Source: Gaeumannomyces sp. JS-464 (Eukaryota; Ascomycota; Sordariomycetes; Magnaporthales; Magnaporthaceae). Taken from it: DNA of 64,000 nucleotides. The translations under genes and the position numbers were made by a program. Shown one piece after another: positions 47,201 through 60,468 of this stretch. The number at the start of each line of letters is the position of its first letter. The first letter of the stretch is position 1. The stretch covers positions 868,001 to 932,000 of the forward strand of contig NGZR01000004.1 in assembly GCA_002197995.1 (NCBI GenBank). Reading direction: 5' to 3'. The notes below the pieces were generated by a model that worked only from the letters and a program-made list of their open reading frames with translations, was not told the DNA's origin and searched no databases.

Positions 47201-50200
47201 TGTACGCGAACCACTCGGTATTCCACCAGAGCATCAACGAGTTTGACCACATTGCCCAGATCCACGGCTTCCCCTCGTTCATGCCGCTCATTGACGGCAG
47301 CGAGCCGGATGTGTCCAAGCTGTCGCCTGTTGTGGTCCAGCTCGGTCTTGCCTGCTTCGAGATGGCCCTTGCCCGCCTCTGGATCTCGTGGGACGTCAAG
47401 CCCTCGGCGGTCCTCGGCCACAGCCTTGGCGAGTATGCCGCGCTGAACGTGGCTGGCGTCCTGTCTGCCAGCGACGCTATCTACCTGGTCGGAGCTCGTG
47501 CTCAGCTGCTCGTTGAGAAGTGCACTGCCGGCACCCATGCCATGCTAGCTGTCCAGGGCGCTGTCTCTATCGTCCAGGATGCCCTCGGCGACAAGGCCGC
47601 CACCACCAACGTGGCTTGCATCAACGGCCCGCGCGAGACCGTCCTCAGTGGTGAGGCTGCTGAGATGGCTGAGATTGCTCAGCAGCTGACGGCTGCCGGC
47701 TTCAAGTGCACCCAGCTGAAGGTGCCCTTCGCCTTCCACTCGGCTCAGGTCGAGACCATCCTGGATGAGTTCGAGAAGCTGGCGCGCTCGGTGCGCTTCA
47801 ACCTGCCGCAGGTGCCCGTCATCTCGCCCCTGCTGGGCAAGCTTGTTGAGAACGAGCCCATCAACGCCAAGTACCTGCGCGACCACGCTCGCGAGGCCGT
47901 CAACTTCCTTGGCGGACTTGTCTCTGCCCAGCAGTCTGGCGTGATCAACGAGACGACGGTCTGGATCGAGGTCGGCCCCCACCCGGTCTGCTCCAACATG
48001 GTCAAGGCTGCCTTTGGTGCCTCGACGGTTGCTGTGCCCACGCTCCGCCGCAACGAGCCGTCGCTGTACAAGACGCTCAGCGCCAGCCTGTGCACCCTCC
48101 ACACCGCCGGTCTCAAGATCGACTGGAACGAGTACCACAACGACTTCATCTCGTCCGTTAGGAACCTCGACACCCCGGCTTATGCCTTTGACGAGAAGAA
48201 CTACTGGATCCAGTACGAAGGCGACTGGTGCATCACCAAGAACCGGGTGCCAAGGCTCTTCCCCCGGCCACCGTGGCCAAGCCCAAGCTGGAGACGACGA
48301 CCGTTCACAAGGTGCTCCGCGAGGAGGTCAAGGGCGATGTTTCCATCGTCGAGATCGAGACCAACCTGTCCAGGGAGGACATCCGCGGTGTTGTGACTGG
48401 CCATCTGGTCAACGGTGCTCCTCTGTGCCCTTCGTCTCTGTACGGCGACATGGCCATCACCGTCTGCAACTACGCCTACAAGCTGGTCAAGCCCGACGTC
48501 CAGAACCTTGGTGTCAACGTTAGCCGCATGGAGGTGCCCAAGACCCTCATCTTTGACGAGAACCTCGAGGCCCACATCCTGAGGATGACTGCCACCGTCA
48601 ACACTGCGACCAACAGTGCCGACCTGGTCTACTACACCGGCGAGGGTGCCAAGCGCATCGACCATGCCAATTGCAAGGTCTTCTTCGGCAACACCGAGGA
48701 CTGGCAGGGCGAGTTTGACCGCGTCTCGTACCTCATCAAGTCGCGCATTGACAGCCTGATGGCGGCCGAGAAGGAGGGCAAGGCTTCCAAGATTGGCCGC
48801 GGGCTGGCCTACAAGCTGTTCTGTGCCCTGGTCGACTACAACCCCCGCTACCGCGGAATGGAGGAGGTGACGCTCGACAGCGACACGTGCGAGGCCACCG
48901 CCAGGGTCAAGTTCCAGACCTCGGAGCAGGACGGCAAGTACGTCTTCAGCCCCTACTGGATCGACAGCCTGTGCCACATCTCGGGCTTCATCGTCAACGG
49001 CACCGACGCCATCGACTCGCGCGACCAGGTCTTCATCTCGCACGGCTGGGGCGCCTTCAAGTTCACCGAGCTCCCCGTCGCCACCAAGGAGTACCGCAGC
49101 TACGTCCGCATGCAGCCCGTCAGGGGCTCCAAGGTGTACGCCGGCGACGTCTACGTCTACGACGGCGACAAGATCATCGGCATGTGCGGCGACCTCAAGT
49201 TCCAGTGCATCCCCCGCAAGGTCCTCAACATGATGATGCCTCCCCGCGGCGCTGCCGCCATCGGCGCTCCTACTGCCCGCCCCATCGGCGCTGCCGCCCG
49301 CCCTGCTCCTGCCCCCAAGACCGCTCACGTCAAGAAGTCCAAGGGTGTCACGCCCAAGAATATCTCCAAGGTCAACCAGAAGCTTGCCACGGTCGTCTCG
49401 CAGGTGCTCGACATCCTGGCCCAGGAGGTTGGCGTCGGCCTTGACGAGCTTGCCGACAACATTGCCTTCACCGACCTGGGCGTCGACTCGCTGATGTCGC
49501 TCACCGTGAGCGGCCGCATCCGCGAGGACATGGACCTCAACATCGACTCGCACGCCTTCGTTGACCACCCCACCATTGGCGCCTTCAAGGACTTCCTGGC
49601 TCAGTTCGAGGGTCCTGCAGGTCCTTCCGAGGACAGCTCCAGCTCGGCCTCGTCCGAGTCTGGTGACCTCGAGACCGACTCGGACGTCACCACCCCTGCT
49701 GATGAGAGAGCGAGACGGGCTCCCTCAAGGGAGACAAGCCGGCTGTCGCCGAGGCGTCGAACAACGACGCCCTCCGCGAGGCCATCCGCAACACCATCGC
49801 CACCGAGATGGGCATGGACGTCGATGAGATCATCGCCGCCCCTGACTTGGCCAGCCTCGGCATGGACTCGCTCATGAGCCTGCAGATCCTCGGTACCCTG
49901 CGGGAGCGCACCGGCATGGACATCTCGGCGGACCTGTTCGTCACCAACTCGTCGCTCAAGGACGTCGAGCGCGCCCTGGGCATCAGCCCCGCGCCCAAGC
50001 CTGTGGCCCAGCCCGCCCCGCCAAGGCCCCCAAGGTCAAGGCCGACAAGGTCAAGCCTCTGCCGCCCACCACGGCCATCCCGCCCTCGCAGGTGACGGCC
50101 TCCATCGTCAAGCCGCCCCCGCCCAAGGAGATTGTGGACAACTACCCGCACCGCAAGGCCACCTCGGTACTCCTGCAGGGCAGCCACAGGACCGCGACGA

Positions 50201-51022
50201 ACCACCTCTTCATGGTCCCCGACGGCAGCGGCTGCGCCACCTCGTACACCGAGATCTCCGAGGTCGGCCAGGACTGGGCCGTCTGGGGCCTCTTCTCGCC
50301 CTTCATGAAGACGCCCGAGGAGTACAACTGCGGCGTGTACGGCATGGCCGTCAAGTTCATCGAGGAGATGAAGCGCCGCCAGCCGACGGGGCCCTATAGC
50401 CTGGCCGGCTGGTCGGCGGGCGGCGTCATCGCCTACGAGATCGTCAACCAGCTGACCAAGGCGGGCGAGGAGGTCGCCAACCTCATCATCATCGACGCGC
50501 CCTGCCCTGTCACCATCGAGCCCCTGCCGCGGTCGCTGCACGCCTGGTTCGCCGAGATCGGCCTGCTGGGCGACGGCGACGCGGCAAAGATCCCCGAGTG
50601 GCTGCTCCCCCACTTCGCCGCCTCGGTCACGGCCCTGTCCAACTACACGGCTGAGCCGATCCCAAGGACAAGTGCCCCAAGGTCATGGCCATCTGGTGCG
50701 AGGACGGCGTCTGCCACCTGCCCACCGACCCGCGCCCGGACCCTTACCCCACCGGCCACGCGCTGTTCCTCCTCGACAATAGGGTCGACTTTGGCCCCAA
50801 CCGCTGGGACGAGTACCTCGACATCAACAAGATGACCATGAGGCACATGCCCGGAAACCACTTCTCCATGATGCATGGTGCTTTTGTGAGTGAAACCCCT
50901 TTCATATATATAATACAGACCCGTATCCCATCTGGCACACAATTTCCACTAACCATTTTCCTTCTCTCTCCCACTTCCAGGCCAAGCAGCTGGGCTCGTT
51001 CATGCGCGAGGCCCTCTGCTGA
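44221..51022 (+). CDS. ALB1: Non-reducing polyketide synthase for DHN melanin (SAT-KS-MAT-PT-ACP-ACP-TE), five frame breaks
   Basis: Predicted 1,3,6,8-tetrahydroxynaphthalene synthase of the ALB1/PKS1/wA type. Exons: 44221-44513, 44638-44929, 45005-50885, 50981-51022. Domains with active residues, numbered after allowing for the breaks: SAT with C119 in GLCSG; KS with C552 in DTACSSS plus HGTGT and KANLGH; MAT with S1002 in GHSLGEY; product template with H1329 in GHLVNG and D1516 in IDSLCH; two carrier domains with S1691 (GVDSLMS) and S1818 (GMDSLMS); thioesterase/Claisen cyclase with S2000 in GWSAGG and H2149 in GNHFS. Total ~2,170 residues, normal for the family. Frame breaks sit at about 46399-46400, 48243-48247, 49701-49710, 50016-50019 and 50661-50663; one missing base at each makes exon 3 exactly 1,962 codons and keeps every motif in frame. 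No reductive domain is present. Confidence 0.93.
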
Positions 51023-54000
51023 GAAGGCGAGGGGGATAGGAGCACGACGGTGGTAGCAGCAACAACAGCAGACCCCAGACTCGTCGTGTCGCACAACGAC
51101 GCTCCTTTGTCACCGTTTCTCTTTATCATCTTGCTGCCCTTAGAACTTTTCCTTGGTATCTTGTCACGACTGCTGAGCTCACCATTCATTCTCCGTCATC
51201 TCAGAGGGTTTCGTCATCATCTTCGTCATCATCATCGTCATCATCACCCGGCGATGGAAGCAACATGGCACAGCGTCTTGTGTTTACGGCTCTTTGTTCT
51301 GCGTCTTTACTCGCTGCTTCAGACTTTTGGCACATGGCAAGGGGGCGTTTTTGCTGTTTTCACTGCTCTGGATCGACGGTTCACATCCCACTAATCTGCT
51401 GCTTTGTTGGTTTTAATGCTCCTTTCCTCCGCATGTTTGTTTTTTGTTTTGCCTTTTGCTATCTGCTCTTCCCACCCACGTCTTGTTCTCCACACAAGCT
51501 GGGTACGACAACTGCTCTAGATCTGATTTACTTGGCTGTCAGTGATGTTTATAGCTAGCAAATCGTCGCGTCGTTTATTGAATGTCTTTGGCTTTCTCTT
51601 ATGTTCTACCCTCTCTGCTACCAACTCCATCCAACGGCAAGCCCATTATTCGCCCACTCCCTTTGCGAGATGATCAAATCACTCGCCCACTCTAATCTTG
51701 CCCTTTACCCGCCTGGGAAAACATCCATTCCTTTCCAAATGTTTGTGGCCCTTTCATAATATCTACCAGAGTTTTGTATCCAGCTTTTTTTGTCACTTAA
51801 CTCTCTAATGCCTTTTGGACGCAAAGAAGATCGCAAAAAATGGGAACAGTTTGCTTTTTACCCTAGTTAATTTATTGCCACGTTACCAATGCCAAACTGA
51901 TAATTGCCTTTGCTCCCGGCCTCCATCATAGGCAACCTTTTTTCCGTGCGAAACAGTTGGTACAAATAGCGACTGTGTGAGCTGACCGAGCTGGCGGTGT
52001 TGGTCTATTCCCTTGAAGGTACGGATCTACAAAGCAAAATGCACTTTAGCTGCAAAGTTCATCATATATCTCGCTGTTTAGGACTTCTACCGATCCTTTT
52101 GCTCCGGGCAAAATCTGCTGGGGAAGTACACAACGCGAAATTGAATGAACCATTCTGCTCGCTGGTATGGGCGCGATCAGCGTTCAGGGAGATCAACGGC
52201 ACCCAAGTGGATGCGCCCGTCCGGGTGAAAGCCCGCATCCGAACTCTCTGCACTTATGCTTTCGCAGCTTCCTTGTTCTTCCTCGGCCTCGCCGAGACGG
52301 CTGAACAAAAATATGAGGAGAAAAGGAAAAGAAAAACGCCGGGTTCCGTCCCGCCATGAAGAACCCAGCAGGCCGGAACGGACCCACACCCAAGAGCAGC
52401 GAAACCCCGGTGAGTGGCATATGGATGTTTTGTTTCTGTGTGCGTCTGTGTGGTGCGAAGGGTGTTTTGCGCAAGTGCCGCATCGCAATCAACCTCGGGC
52501 ACCAATCGCGGCCCCCCGGGCCTTTGAGTCGGATTGACACCGAAACGACACGGCTGCTCGCTGGTTGGTCCGCTGGTTGATTGAGCCCGCTCTCTGCTCG
52601 CGATCAGGATATGGCGCTCAAAACAGGGGGGCAAGGGTAGCCACGGCACCGGGTGGCGATGATGACAGTCTCGGCTTCTCCCCCTTCTATTCCCATAACC
52701 CCCATCCCTGATTTCCGCCTCCAGCAACGGCAAATAGGCACTCCCTTTCGCATATATCCAAGTCGGCCGAGGGTGTGCACCTGTTTGATGACTACCCGAA
52801 CAACAACTCAACTAGCTTCACGCGTCGTCCCATGTTTTCTGGCCAGGGGTACACTTTTCCCGGAGGCGGGCATTGTGCCCAAATGCTGACAGAGACTGAC
52901 TCCGGAGATGGCGGGATTGTAGATGGCAGCCCATGGCATGCAAAGGTACAAGTCCCGGATTCATGATCAAGGACTTCATGTTACCAAAGCCATAATTCTT
53001 CTTTCTGCGCTCGCCAAGTGGCGAGATGTATGACCGTTGGCAATTCATGCATGTGTGTTACCAAGCAGACACGAGTTGATGTCATCGTGCAAAAGTTGGA
53101 TTTCCGATGCTCAAACACCTCGAAGCGGGTGCCCATCGCTCAACGCATGACAGTAGCAAAGCCCAGCAACATCGCGCCATGAATCGGTAGGAAAAGGTCA
53201 TCGAGACGTGGGCGTGCAAGAGGCAGATGGTGAGGGCATGCGATGCGAGCGCTCGGGTGCATACAGCGGACAGACATGAGCATGCCTTGATCCGCCTGCT
53301 GTCGCTGCTGCACAGTCAGATTAATTTTTCTGACTTTCAGAATTCCTCTTCTTGGCAAAATGTCCACCCGGAAGCCGAAAGGCATGTCTCTATGCCCAGG
53401 CAGCAAGTGTGCTGTTTTTGCTGTACTGTTTCTGCCCCTGGAGTGCTGCCTGTGGCGCTTCACCGTGTACCTTTTACGTGTTGATCGGCTCAGGTCCAGG
53501 CAGGAGAGAGTCTAGACCCGGGAGGCCCAGACCATTCGCCCCATCAAGCTCGTCGATGGAGGAGCTACGGCTCAAGACCGCTAAGCCCGGTGGTCTCCAA
53601 GTACCTAGGAAGGCATCTAGGTACCTCCGTGCCTCAGATGATACCTATGTCCCTGGAAATGCAGTGTTGTTAGCACGGCGATTGGTTGGCGGACGGCTGA
53701 TTGGATAGCTAGCGAGACCAATCTAGCCTTCGCGTTCCCGCAGTCTTTGAAACCTGGTTCGGGTCCTTCCTGAGCTGATAGTGGGGGAGGTTGCCACGAC
53801 GGCAGCGTCCGGGACTGGCTGTCTGTTGGCGTCTTCCTCGATGGGTCATCATCTACACCGAAAGCTAAAAGATACAGGACTACTCAGCAGACGCTTACGA
53901 CTGTACCAACGTCCTTGTAGGCACCTGAAGGATCCACGATCCTCGCAAGCGGTCAGGCCGCTGAGCCGACTTATCCGACTTTGAGTCGGATATATCAGCT

Positions 54001-57000
54001 TATGGAGGTGGCGTGGCGATGAGGTGAGTGAGAATGTGGGCAAGAGAGGTAAGGTAGGGACCAAGTTCGAGTTGGCGTTGGTGAGACGGAAAGGTTGCAC
54101 CCCCGGGTTGCCCCCAGGTTCGACACCCAGGAGTGTGGGAAGCAGCCACAAACGGGACCCGCCCTGCGCCGCCTCCCGAAGCTGTCACTGAACAGGGAAG
54201 AAAAAAAAGGTTCCAGAAGCACAAGCAGGGAGTGCCCGGCTTACCTCGTGCCAGCGGGGACCGACGACCACCTCGCGCCACTCAACGCACTCTTGCGATT
54301 CTCGAGGCTTGGATGTAGAGGTACTTGGGGTACCGGCCATGTCTGAGCGCTTGCATCTGGGGCTGGTGTTGTCGGATCGGCCACTCAGCGTCTGGCGGAC
54401 GCCGGCATCGAGTCCTCGAATGGCCCGAGTAAGGAGGCGTTCGTCACCATGCCGGCCCGGCTGCAGCGGAAACGTTTGGCACTCGTGACATGCATCCCAT
54501 CGTTTGGAGCTAGCGGCGTCCCGTCTCCTCTCGCGGGCCAGTCGTCGTCTTCGTTCGGAGTGGCAATGGCTCCCCCTCATCGACCGCCCAAGGCCCCGCC
54601 CGCTGGACCAGTGTCGAGTCTTTCCTCCAGCAGGTGTAGGACAAAGTGCTAATAGCAGTCGATAATATTGGCGTGTACTTACCCGTGATCTCTCGTGCCA
54701 CGAGGGCTTTATGGCGTAAAAGCGGAAGACGGCAGGGAGCATAAACGTAGTTCGTGGGCTGTTAAGTGTGCAGCCTAGGGCAGACGGATAGACGCATGCC
54801 CCTCGTGGGCCGCCTGACTGCCTGAACCCGAGTGTGACAAATACGGCCGTGCCGCCATATGACCCCGTTACCATCCCTTGGCCTTCTCGTATATGGGAGA
54901 ATGAGCGCGCCGTTATGGCATGGGCGTGGCCGGTGAGGAAAGTGCGGTCAGACACAAGAAAGGAGCCAGTCGCGGGCGGTGACGAAGCCCCTGTCCTTGG
55001 CGACACCCATTACTCGCCTTGACTGTTCGTTGAGAGGAGACATGTAGTCGAGAGCCGCAGCTGGTGTCGGCTCCAGTCTCGACAAGATGTGACGCGGCGA
55101 CGTCGGACCATCCATCCCCTATGCATGTGTGTCCAATCCTGCTGCTCCCTCGTCGGCCGCCGACTTATGTTTGACTTTGCCAACGGCGACGAATGCAAAC
55201 AAGAAGACGGATCCGAGCGCGGGCAGGAAACGGAGGAAACGAGGGAAGCAATGAAGATGAGCGAGCAGGAGAGCGAGGTCATGCAGGATTGCTGCTTCTA
55301 GCCTGATGCGCGTATGTGTGTGCCAACGCAACCGTCCGCGTCCAAGGGATGACCCCCTGCATGTTGCGGCCTGCTGCTGGAGAATGAACGACAACCATGC
55401 ACGCGCACACCGGCGCGAACAGACGTGTCGTCTGCAGGCGACTCGGTCCAGGCGGCGGTAGGAAGTCGACGGATGATAGAGGCGCCCCCGCAATCCTGCT
55501 GAAGGCGCAGGAGGGGACCGAGGCGGCAGACGGAAACGACACTCGCTCAGCAGACCAGAGACAGCAAGTAAAGCCGCACAGCAGTGCTGCATGCGAGGCA
55601 GGAGAGAATGATGCGAGGCGACGAAGCCAAATGCTGAGATGCTGCCGGCGATTGCGCCTCGAGCGTCTAGCTTGTTGTCTCCCTGGATTCTTCGGTTGGG
55701 GAATCATGGACGGTGGGAGTTATGCTTTGGCGAGAAAACCAAGTGCCGAAAGGTCGGGGTGGCCGCGGGTGTGGGCAGGGAAGACATGCTCGGAAATGCA
55801 ACGGGCAGTAGAGGGCGTGTCACTCTGTCCAACTGCTTGGTCCTGCTTGTTTTATCTAGGCTGCCATGGTGGTCCATGATTGCTGTTGGGAAACATCAAC
55901 GGGAAGTCGCGGGCGGAGAGGTGGGAACTGCGGGCGCCGGCTCTACAAAAGGTACCTCAGTGTTTGCGGGCTTGCGTGAGGCGAAGCCAAGTACCTGCAC
56001 GGTGGATGGCACCAGTCTCCATCCGCAATTTGATCCGACGTAGGATCCAGCCATGTCGGATGGTGGCATTGATCCGGGTTGCGACTCTAGATCGGGGAGG
56101 AGCCAAATCGGGAAGCAGCAGATCGGAAAGCTCGGCAAGGGCTGCGCTAACAGAAACAGGCCTCGAGTCAGGACATTTACCGGCCGAGTTGAGCTTGAGT
56201 AAAGCATCAATTGCACTGGAAAAAAAAAGGGCGAGGATAGATATCCCAGCTAGAGTTAGATGCATCAGATTCCCAATTTGCTCTTGCACCATTTTAGTCC
56301 ATTCAATTCCAAATTGATCAGTAAAAGCCTGGTGTGTCTAGTTGAAGAGAATTGGCGGCTGCTGGCTACCTATCCCTGGTGTTGATGGATTCCAGCTGCC
56401 GGCCTCCCTAGTAAAGCTTTGGGCACCTTGCGGGGTGAACCAGCGGGGTGTGGGGCACGAGCCTCCAGTCTGGCAGGCTCATCAATGTTCCATGGAAGCA
56501 CCTCACTTCCTGAATCGAACTCAACAACATAAATCCATTCAATATCTACAAAAGTATCGCGGAGGCAATCTATATACAGACTACGAAGGAGCCGCACAGA
56601 CACATTCACGCGCTGAGCTCATCCGCTCCAGCCAGGAGGCAAACGCTGACAAGCCCAGACCTGGCCTCGAAGCCTCCTTCCACGAGTACTCCGGCCAGGA
56701 TACGGATGGTGCGGAAGCCGACGCCACCCCTGTAAACTCTCCATCCCAGTGGGTTTGTTCGGAGGCCGTGATCCTTCCGTATTACGGCACCTTCAGCCGC
56801 CTCGGCACGGGGGTCAAGGTTGCTCATGGCTGGCGTCCAAGGCGGTCTACCCCTGGTCCGTCTGGTCCCGTCTCTGTCGTCTCGGCCTGGGCGGTCGAGT
56901 ATTATGATGATGAAGGTGTCGGGTTTACGAGAGATGGGCACAGCCACAATCAAGAAACAAGAGTCTGGTTGTGGAATCAAAAATACAGGCGCCGATGGAC

Positions 57001-59465
57001 GGGAGAAGATACGACCTAATCGACCAACCGACTGGCCGGTAGAACCCTGTCATCGGCATTCCCGAGGACAGCCCTACCACGGTGTAGGGTCATCATATTC
57101 GCTGTCCTATTCTTCGTTATGCTTCGTTTCAAGGCTTTCCCGGCCGGCGTGGCTACTACTGCTTGGTGGAAGAAGGACAGAATGAGGTCACGTCAGCGAA
57201 GCGATTTAGAACGGTGCCATTTTTCACCCGTCACCGACTGTTGGTCAATGGTCGACAGCGTCATGGCCTGCGAGAAGTCTAATAGATTAATGATCTTCTG
57301 CACAATCCCTTTGCCAAGTGCGAGAAAAGCCTGGGTGCGCTCGCAGCGCATCGTAGCATTCTCGTCTTGGTGGTCAGCTGAAAACCCAAAATGTCGTGTT
57401 TCGGTCCCGGCCCCGTTTGGCTGGCTGGAGTGGAGAGTGTGAGCGTCTTTCGTCATTGCCGCATCACGGAGTATGCAATACCTGGGAAGCCAGCACACTG
57501 GGCGGGGCTCGGTAGGGACGTCGGCAGAATGGCGGGCAGCCCAAGAAGGCCGCTTGTGAACGGCTGGAGGCGAGCGGAGGGAAAACGGGCAAGCTATGCG
57601 GGATGGCTCGGCTGAGAGAGGCAGAAGGCATGCAGACATAACGCGATGATGATTAAAAAAAAAAAAAACCAATCAAGTTTCGTGGTGTTTTTCGAGCCAA
57701 ATACTGGCAAAACCAGGTACCCTCGCACTCGGCTAGCCCTTGATCCTTGCCAGCTGAGCAGCCGCTCCGCTGGCATTGGGCTGTGCCAACTAGGTGACCT
57801 AAAAACGGGAGGGTGTCATTGGGTGCCCGCCCTAGCCCAAACCAGGCCGAAGGAGGATGTGGCCATGAAGGTGGTTGAGGGTGGTGGGCAAGACTCAAGT
57901 AGGTGTGCGCTGGGGGGTAGGCAAGTGGGGGGTGCTCCAGCCCAGCACTTTTGCCTGTCTCAATCGCCATTAGGGTTCCCCCAGTCGGGGATAGCCCAGG
58001 GGTGGAGATTGTGAAAGGGAGCGCCACGGCCGTCGGTGAAGGGTAGTCGACTAAGTCCACCGTTGCAAATGTCTCAATTGTTGCCCGGCGCCGTGATTCG
58101 GTGTTGTTCTCATCTCCCCTCTGGCTTGTTCTGGTGTTGAGACACCAAGAGCGACCTTTGTCGCGGCTCCCAGGTTTTCTTTCAGCTGCTGGGCTTGGAG
58201 ATCATTACCTCCTCGGCACCAACCGAGCCTTGTTCAACTCGCGCGGTAAAGGTTTTCAACCAAATGGTACGGGGCGGGACACACCCTCACATGGTTTATT
58301 TCGGCACGATCATCATTGCGCACCCACTCTGGCATCTCTTGAAATATGAGTTGCAGCCCCCTGATTTAATCTGCCATGCCCGTGTTGGCTCCGTTCCGTC
58401 CTCCTGGTTTGGAGGGTGCCCGATATCCAAATTGTTGGAGATGAGAGCGTGACGAGGTAGCATTGGGGGAGGCCAGGGCAATCTACTTGGGGAAAAAATT
58501 GCGAGGTGCATGGAGTGACAGCGATCCGACATCGCTATTGTTGATCATCGTAGAGCCGTGCAACTGCTACGTTCTCGACTGATAAAGGTCTCACGCCATG
58601 ACCACCCGTTAGTGGTCTGGTGTTCAATGGAATGTGGGGTACGCGTGCATCAGACCAAGGAAACTACGAAACCACCTCAGATACATACAAAAAGAAAGCA
58701 AGATCTCAAAGGGAGGGCCCTGGTCGCCTGTGCTGGGTTGGGGAACGAGCCTCGTCGCTTCTGTCACCGCTTGTTCCGCCCGCTGCGAAGGATCGCTGCA
58801 CATGGAGAGGCTCCAACCTCGGACCCGAAAGCAACTCCATCCACGCGTACCCCTTGCTGCATGTCATTACCTCGATGAATCACAACTGTCAATAGTGGCA
58901 TACCCGCCCACATATCTCAGACATGCCTTAGCCCTCGGAAGACCTGCGAGTGGGGGTCACAGCCCCGTATCTAGACGAGCCCGGGGGGTGATGCTGTCTC
59001 TACACCAAGATTGTCTCTGATCTGGCTGGGTGTTGCTTCTTCGTCTGCCCCTCCGTTGACCCTGGCTGAACTTGTGATGCTGGGCTTTGGTGATGGGAAG
59101 TGGGAATATTAGCTGGAAAGAAGGCGAGAAATGGGGAAATGACAGAAGGGTATTATTCCCTCCCCTGGCCCAGCCAACTGCCCAAAGACCTGCACTGCAC
59201 CAAATAAGGTCAGGGCAGGCGGTGGTTCTGATTAGAGCTAAGCTCGAATCGGTTATTGATCAGGAAGATTTTTTTTTTTTTTACGAGGTGATATTTTTCT
59301 TGCCCTCGCTTGCTTTTTGGGTTGGGGTTCGGCAGCCCACGCTGTGGACGTGTGACACTTCTCGAGGCATCGGTTTTACGGGCTTGAAGTAAGATGGGGA
59401 GAAGGAAAAGAATACGAAGGAAAGAAAGGCAACCATGCAGCCGAGGATCACAGCAGCTGGCAGCT

Positions 59466-59581
<116 letters not shown>

Positions 59582-60370
59582 TGCCTTCTGCAGTGAAGAC
59601 CTCGTTGTACTGCGGGGACTCGCAGAGTTCTTATAACTTGCCAACCTCCTGATTCCCCGCTCACATCGCGCAGGAGACGATTAGACTCGGCAAGGTAGCT
59701 TGTCGGACGAGCATCGCGGCTGCCCTGGTGGCAGGCACAGCCTATCGGCGCAGATCAAGCCGGGCGGAGGAAGACGATAACTAATGCTGCCGGACAAGCC
59801 TCTGAAGGCACGGAGACGGCCTCGATTTCGTCGACTGTGTGGGTGGATGTGGATTGGCACCCCGGAGGTCCGCCTGTGGGTTGGACTAGTGAACACCTAT
59901 CATCTGCCCGCAGACTCGCAGGCAAGGATGGACGCAAAGGTTCATTAGACGCAGTTTCGCCATGGCAAGGCAAAAGATGGCAAGAATACATCTGTATGTG
60001 TCGGCTGAGGTTCGTGAGGCATACGCAGGAGACCGCGCAGACGCAGTGCTGTTCTGTGTGGACACCGAGCAGCAGAACAGGCTCATCAGGGTCAAAACAG
60101 CACGATTGGGTGCACGAGAGGAGAAAAGTTAGCTCAAGCTTGCCTGCGGCTGCTGAGACGACCGTTGTTGATGGTTCCAGTGGGTGACAGTCTGCTTGTT
60201 CCGATGTGAGTTCTAGCGCTGACAGGCGAAATCAGAGCTCGCCTTCCGGTGCATCATTCGTTCGTAATCGCATCATTGGCGATGCCGGTGGGTTGCAGGC
60301 TGTCTCTAAAGCAAGAAACAAAGCCCTGGGGTGGCTATCAATCCCGAATGTACTGTACAATGGAGGAAAT

Positions 60371-60401
60371 GAAGAAGAAGAAGAAGAAGAAGAAGAAGAA
60401 A
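60371..60401. repeat. (GAA)n microsatellite
   Basis: About ten GAA units on the plus strand, purine-only. Confidence 0.92.
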
Positions 60402-60430
60402 AATAATAGACAAAAAGGAACATATAAAAT

Positions 60431-60434
<4 letters not shown>

Positions 60435-60465
<31 letters not shown>
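60435..60465. repeat. (AT)n microsatellite
   Basis: About fifteen AT units, 34 bases after the GAA repeat. Confidence 0.92.

Positions 60466-60468
<3 letters not shown>

Noticed and set aside
46399..50663. Programmed frameshifting in the polyketide synthase
   Set aside because: Five shifts at unrelated sites without slippery heptamers are not plausible; missed bases explain them better.
53755..54120. tRNA-like B-box sequences (GGTTCGGGTCC near 53757, GGTTCGACACC near 54117)
   Set aside because: Flanking bases do not form a T-stem and no matching A box or acceptor stem is present.
54185..55006. 273-codon minus-strand frame
   Set aside because: No recognisable motif, rich in Arg/Ser as in random GC-rich frames, and ends in a poly-Phe run from a poly-A tract.
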